Assembly (NCBI GenBank): GCA_009773555.1
Contig: WSXZ01000008.1
Span: forward strand, 21,568 to 85,567
Source: Methylocystaceae bacterium
GTDB lineage: Bacteria; Pseudomonadota; Alphaproteobacteria; Rhizobiales; Beijerinckiaceae
Direction of reading: 5' to 3'
Length of the DNA: 64,000 nucleotides
Shown here: in pieces, positions 63,699 through 64,000 of the stretch
Layout: every line of letters starts with the position of its first letter
How positions within the stretch are numbered: the stretch's first letter is position 1
Made by a program: the position numbers and the translations under genes
The notes under the pieces: model-generated
Databases searched by the model: none
What the model was told of the DNA's origin: nothing
What the model saw: only the letters and a program-made list of their open reading frames with translations

Positions 63699-64000
63699 GC
63701 GTCGAGCGCTCGTTTCCAATCGACGGGGTCGCGGATCAAATCGGCCAGGGCCGCGCCGCGGCGCGTCAGGCGGCGAAACAGCCAGTCGCGCTCGCGATAG
63801 ACGCCGGGACCTTCGATGAAATTCAGGCCGGCGAGCGTATCGAGCCCGGCGAGGATCTCTGGCCGCGACCTGTGCAGGATCTGTGCGAGCTCGCCGACGG
63901 CGACGAAGATCGGCTCTGGCGGCGAGCGCTGGACATCCTCCAGCGCCAGCAGCAGCGCCCTTAGGGCTTCAAACTCGCCGCCGTTGAATTTTCGAGTCAT
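63674..64000 (-). CDS. Unknown protein, small winged-helix-like
   Basis: A 108-residue frame whose ATG is the last three bases of the window. It reads FEALRALLLALEDVQRSPPE, VGELAQILHRSRPEILAGLDTLAGLNFI, which looks like a winged-helix DNA- or protein-binding domain. It overlaps the end of the AlgJ-like gene on the other strand by 25 bases. It could begin further right. Function not recognised. Confidence 0.5.
   Translation of the reverse strand: MTRKFNGGEFEALRALLLALEDVQRSPPEPIFVAVGELAQILHRSRPEILAGLDTLAGLNFIEGPGVYRERDWLFRRLTRRGAALADLIRDPVDWKRALDAYAPFFAR

Overview
The window is a high-GC segment of an alphaproteobacterial chromosome. Gene families and neighbourhoods (ECF RpoE/ChrR pair, invasion-associated-locus-B protein, STAS-fused MlaE permease, NDUFA9-like protein, TTG/GTG starts, endonuclease-type MutL) fit the Hyphomicrobiales, and a Methylocystis-like methanotroph is possible, but no diagnostic methanotrophy gene lies in the window. 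No phage, IS element, rRNA or CRISPR array is intact here. One tRNA-Leu(CAG) is present.

Layout. 1-6779: the potassium locus kdpA(partial)-kdpB-kdpC-kdpD-kdpE. 6798-8896: a convergent OmpR-type two-component system. 9101-15646: an iron-uptake block with two TonB-dependent siderophore receptors, a PepSY membrane protein and two small accessory genes, followed by a decayed stretch carrying a helicase fragment. 16069-24704: a compact lipid/photo-oxidative-stress locus built around an RpoE-type ECF sigma factor and its ChrR anti-sigma factor. One five-gene operon runs left (flavin amine-oxidase-like, DUF1365, cyclopropane-fatty-acid synthase, DUF2147, lipocalin) and one five-gene operon runs right (sigma, ChrR, DUF1295, second CFA-synthase-like methyltransferase, membrane protein), with a convergent DUF2177 gene. 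Three promoter-like sites of the form TGATCC-N18-TA(T/G)AA(C/A/G) stand exactly in front of these three transcription units. ChrR has lost the two cysteines that normally complete its zinc site.

24735-31572: integrase debris downstream of tRNA-Leu, then housekeeping genes (NDUFA9-like, EI24/CysZ-like, SRPBCC, phosphopantetheinyl transferase, ferredoxin reductase, ferredoxin, methyltransferase). 31596-35178: an Mla-type lipid transporter. 35410-36370: a dipeptide epimerase gene broken by a frameshift. 36429-44396: a candidate structured RNA leader followed by an outer-membrane efflux protein, an EmrA-like adaptor, a P-type H+-ATPase, a PPK2 kinase and an MFS permease. 44408-49147: an A1-type heme-copper cytochrome c oxidase operon with an unlisted 38-residue membrane peptide. 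49390-53927: IalB-family protein, YejA-like binding protein, SPFH protein and NfeD. 54012-55770: a small island of toxin-antitoxin genes (HigB-like toxin with a frameshift, intact HigA-like antitoxin, resolvase stub, GNAT toxin with DUF1778 antitoxin). 55967-59026: mutL, msrB and msrA (exported). 59121-64000: a cluster of GSCFA, SGNH-like, repeat-bearing methyltransferase and AlgJ/AlgX-like genes, probably for a surface glycan.

The strongest biological story is the RpoE-ChrR locus: sigma factor, altered anti-sigma factor, three matching promoters and a set of fatty-acid-modifying enzymes make a self-contained predicted response to singlet oxygen or a related lipid-damaging stress.
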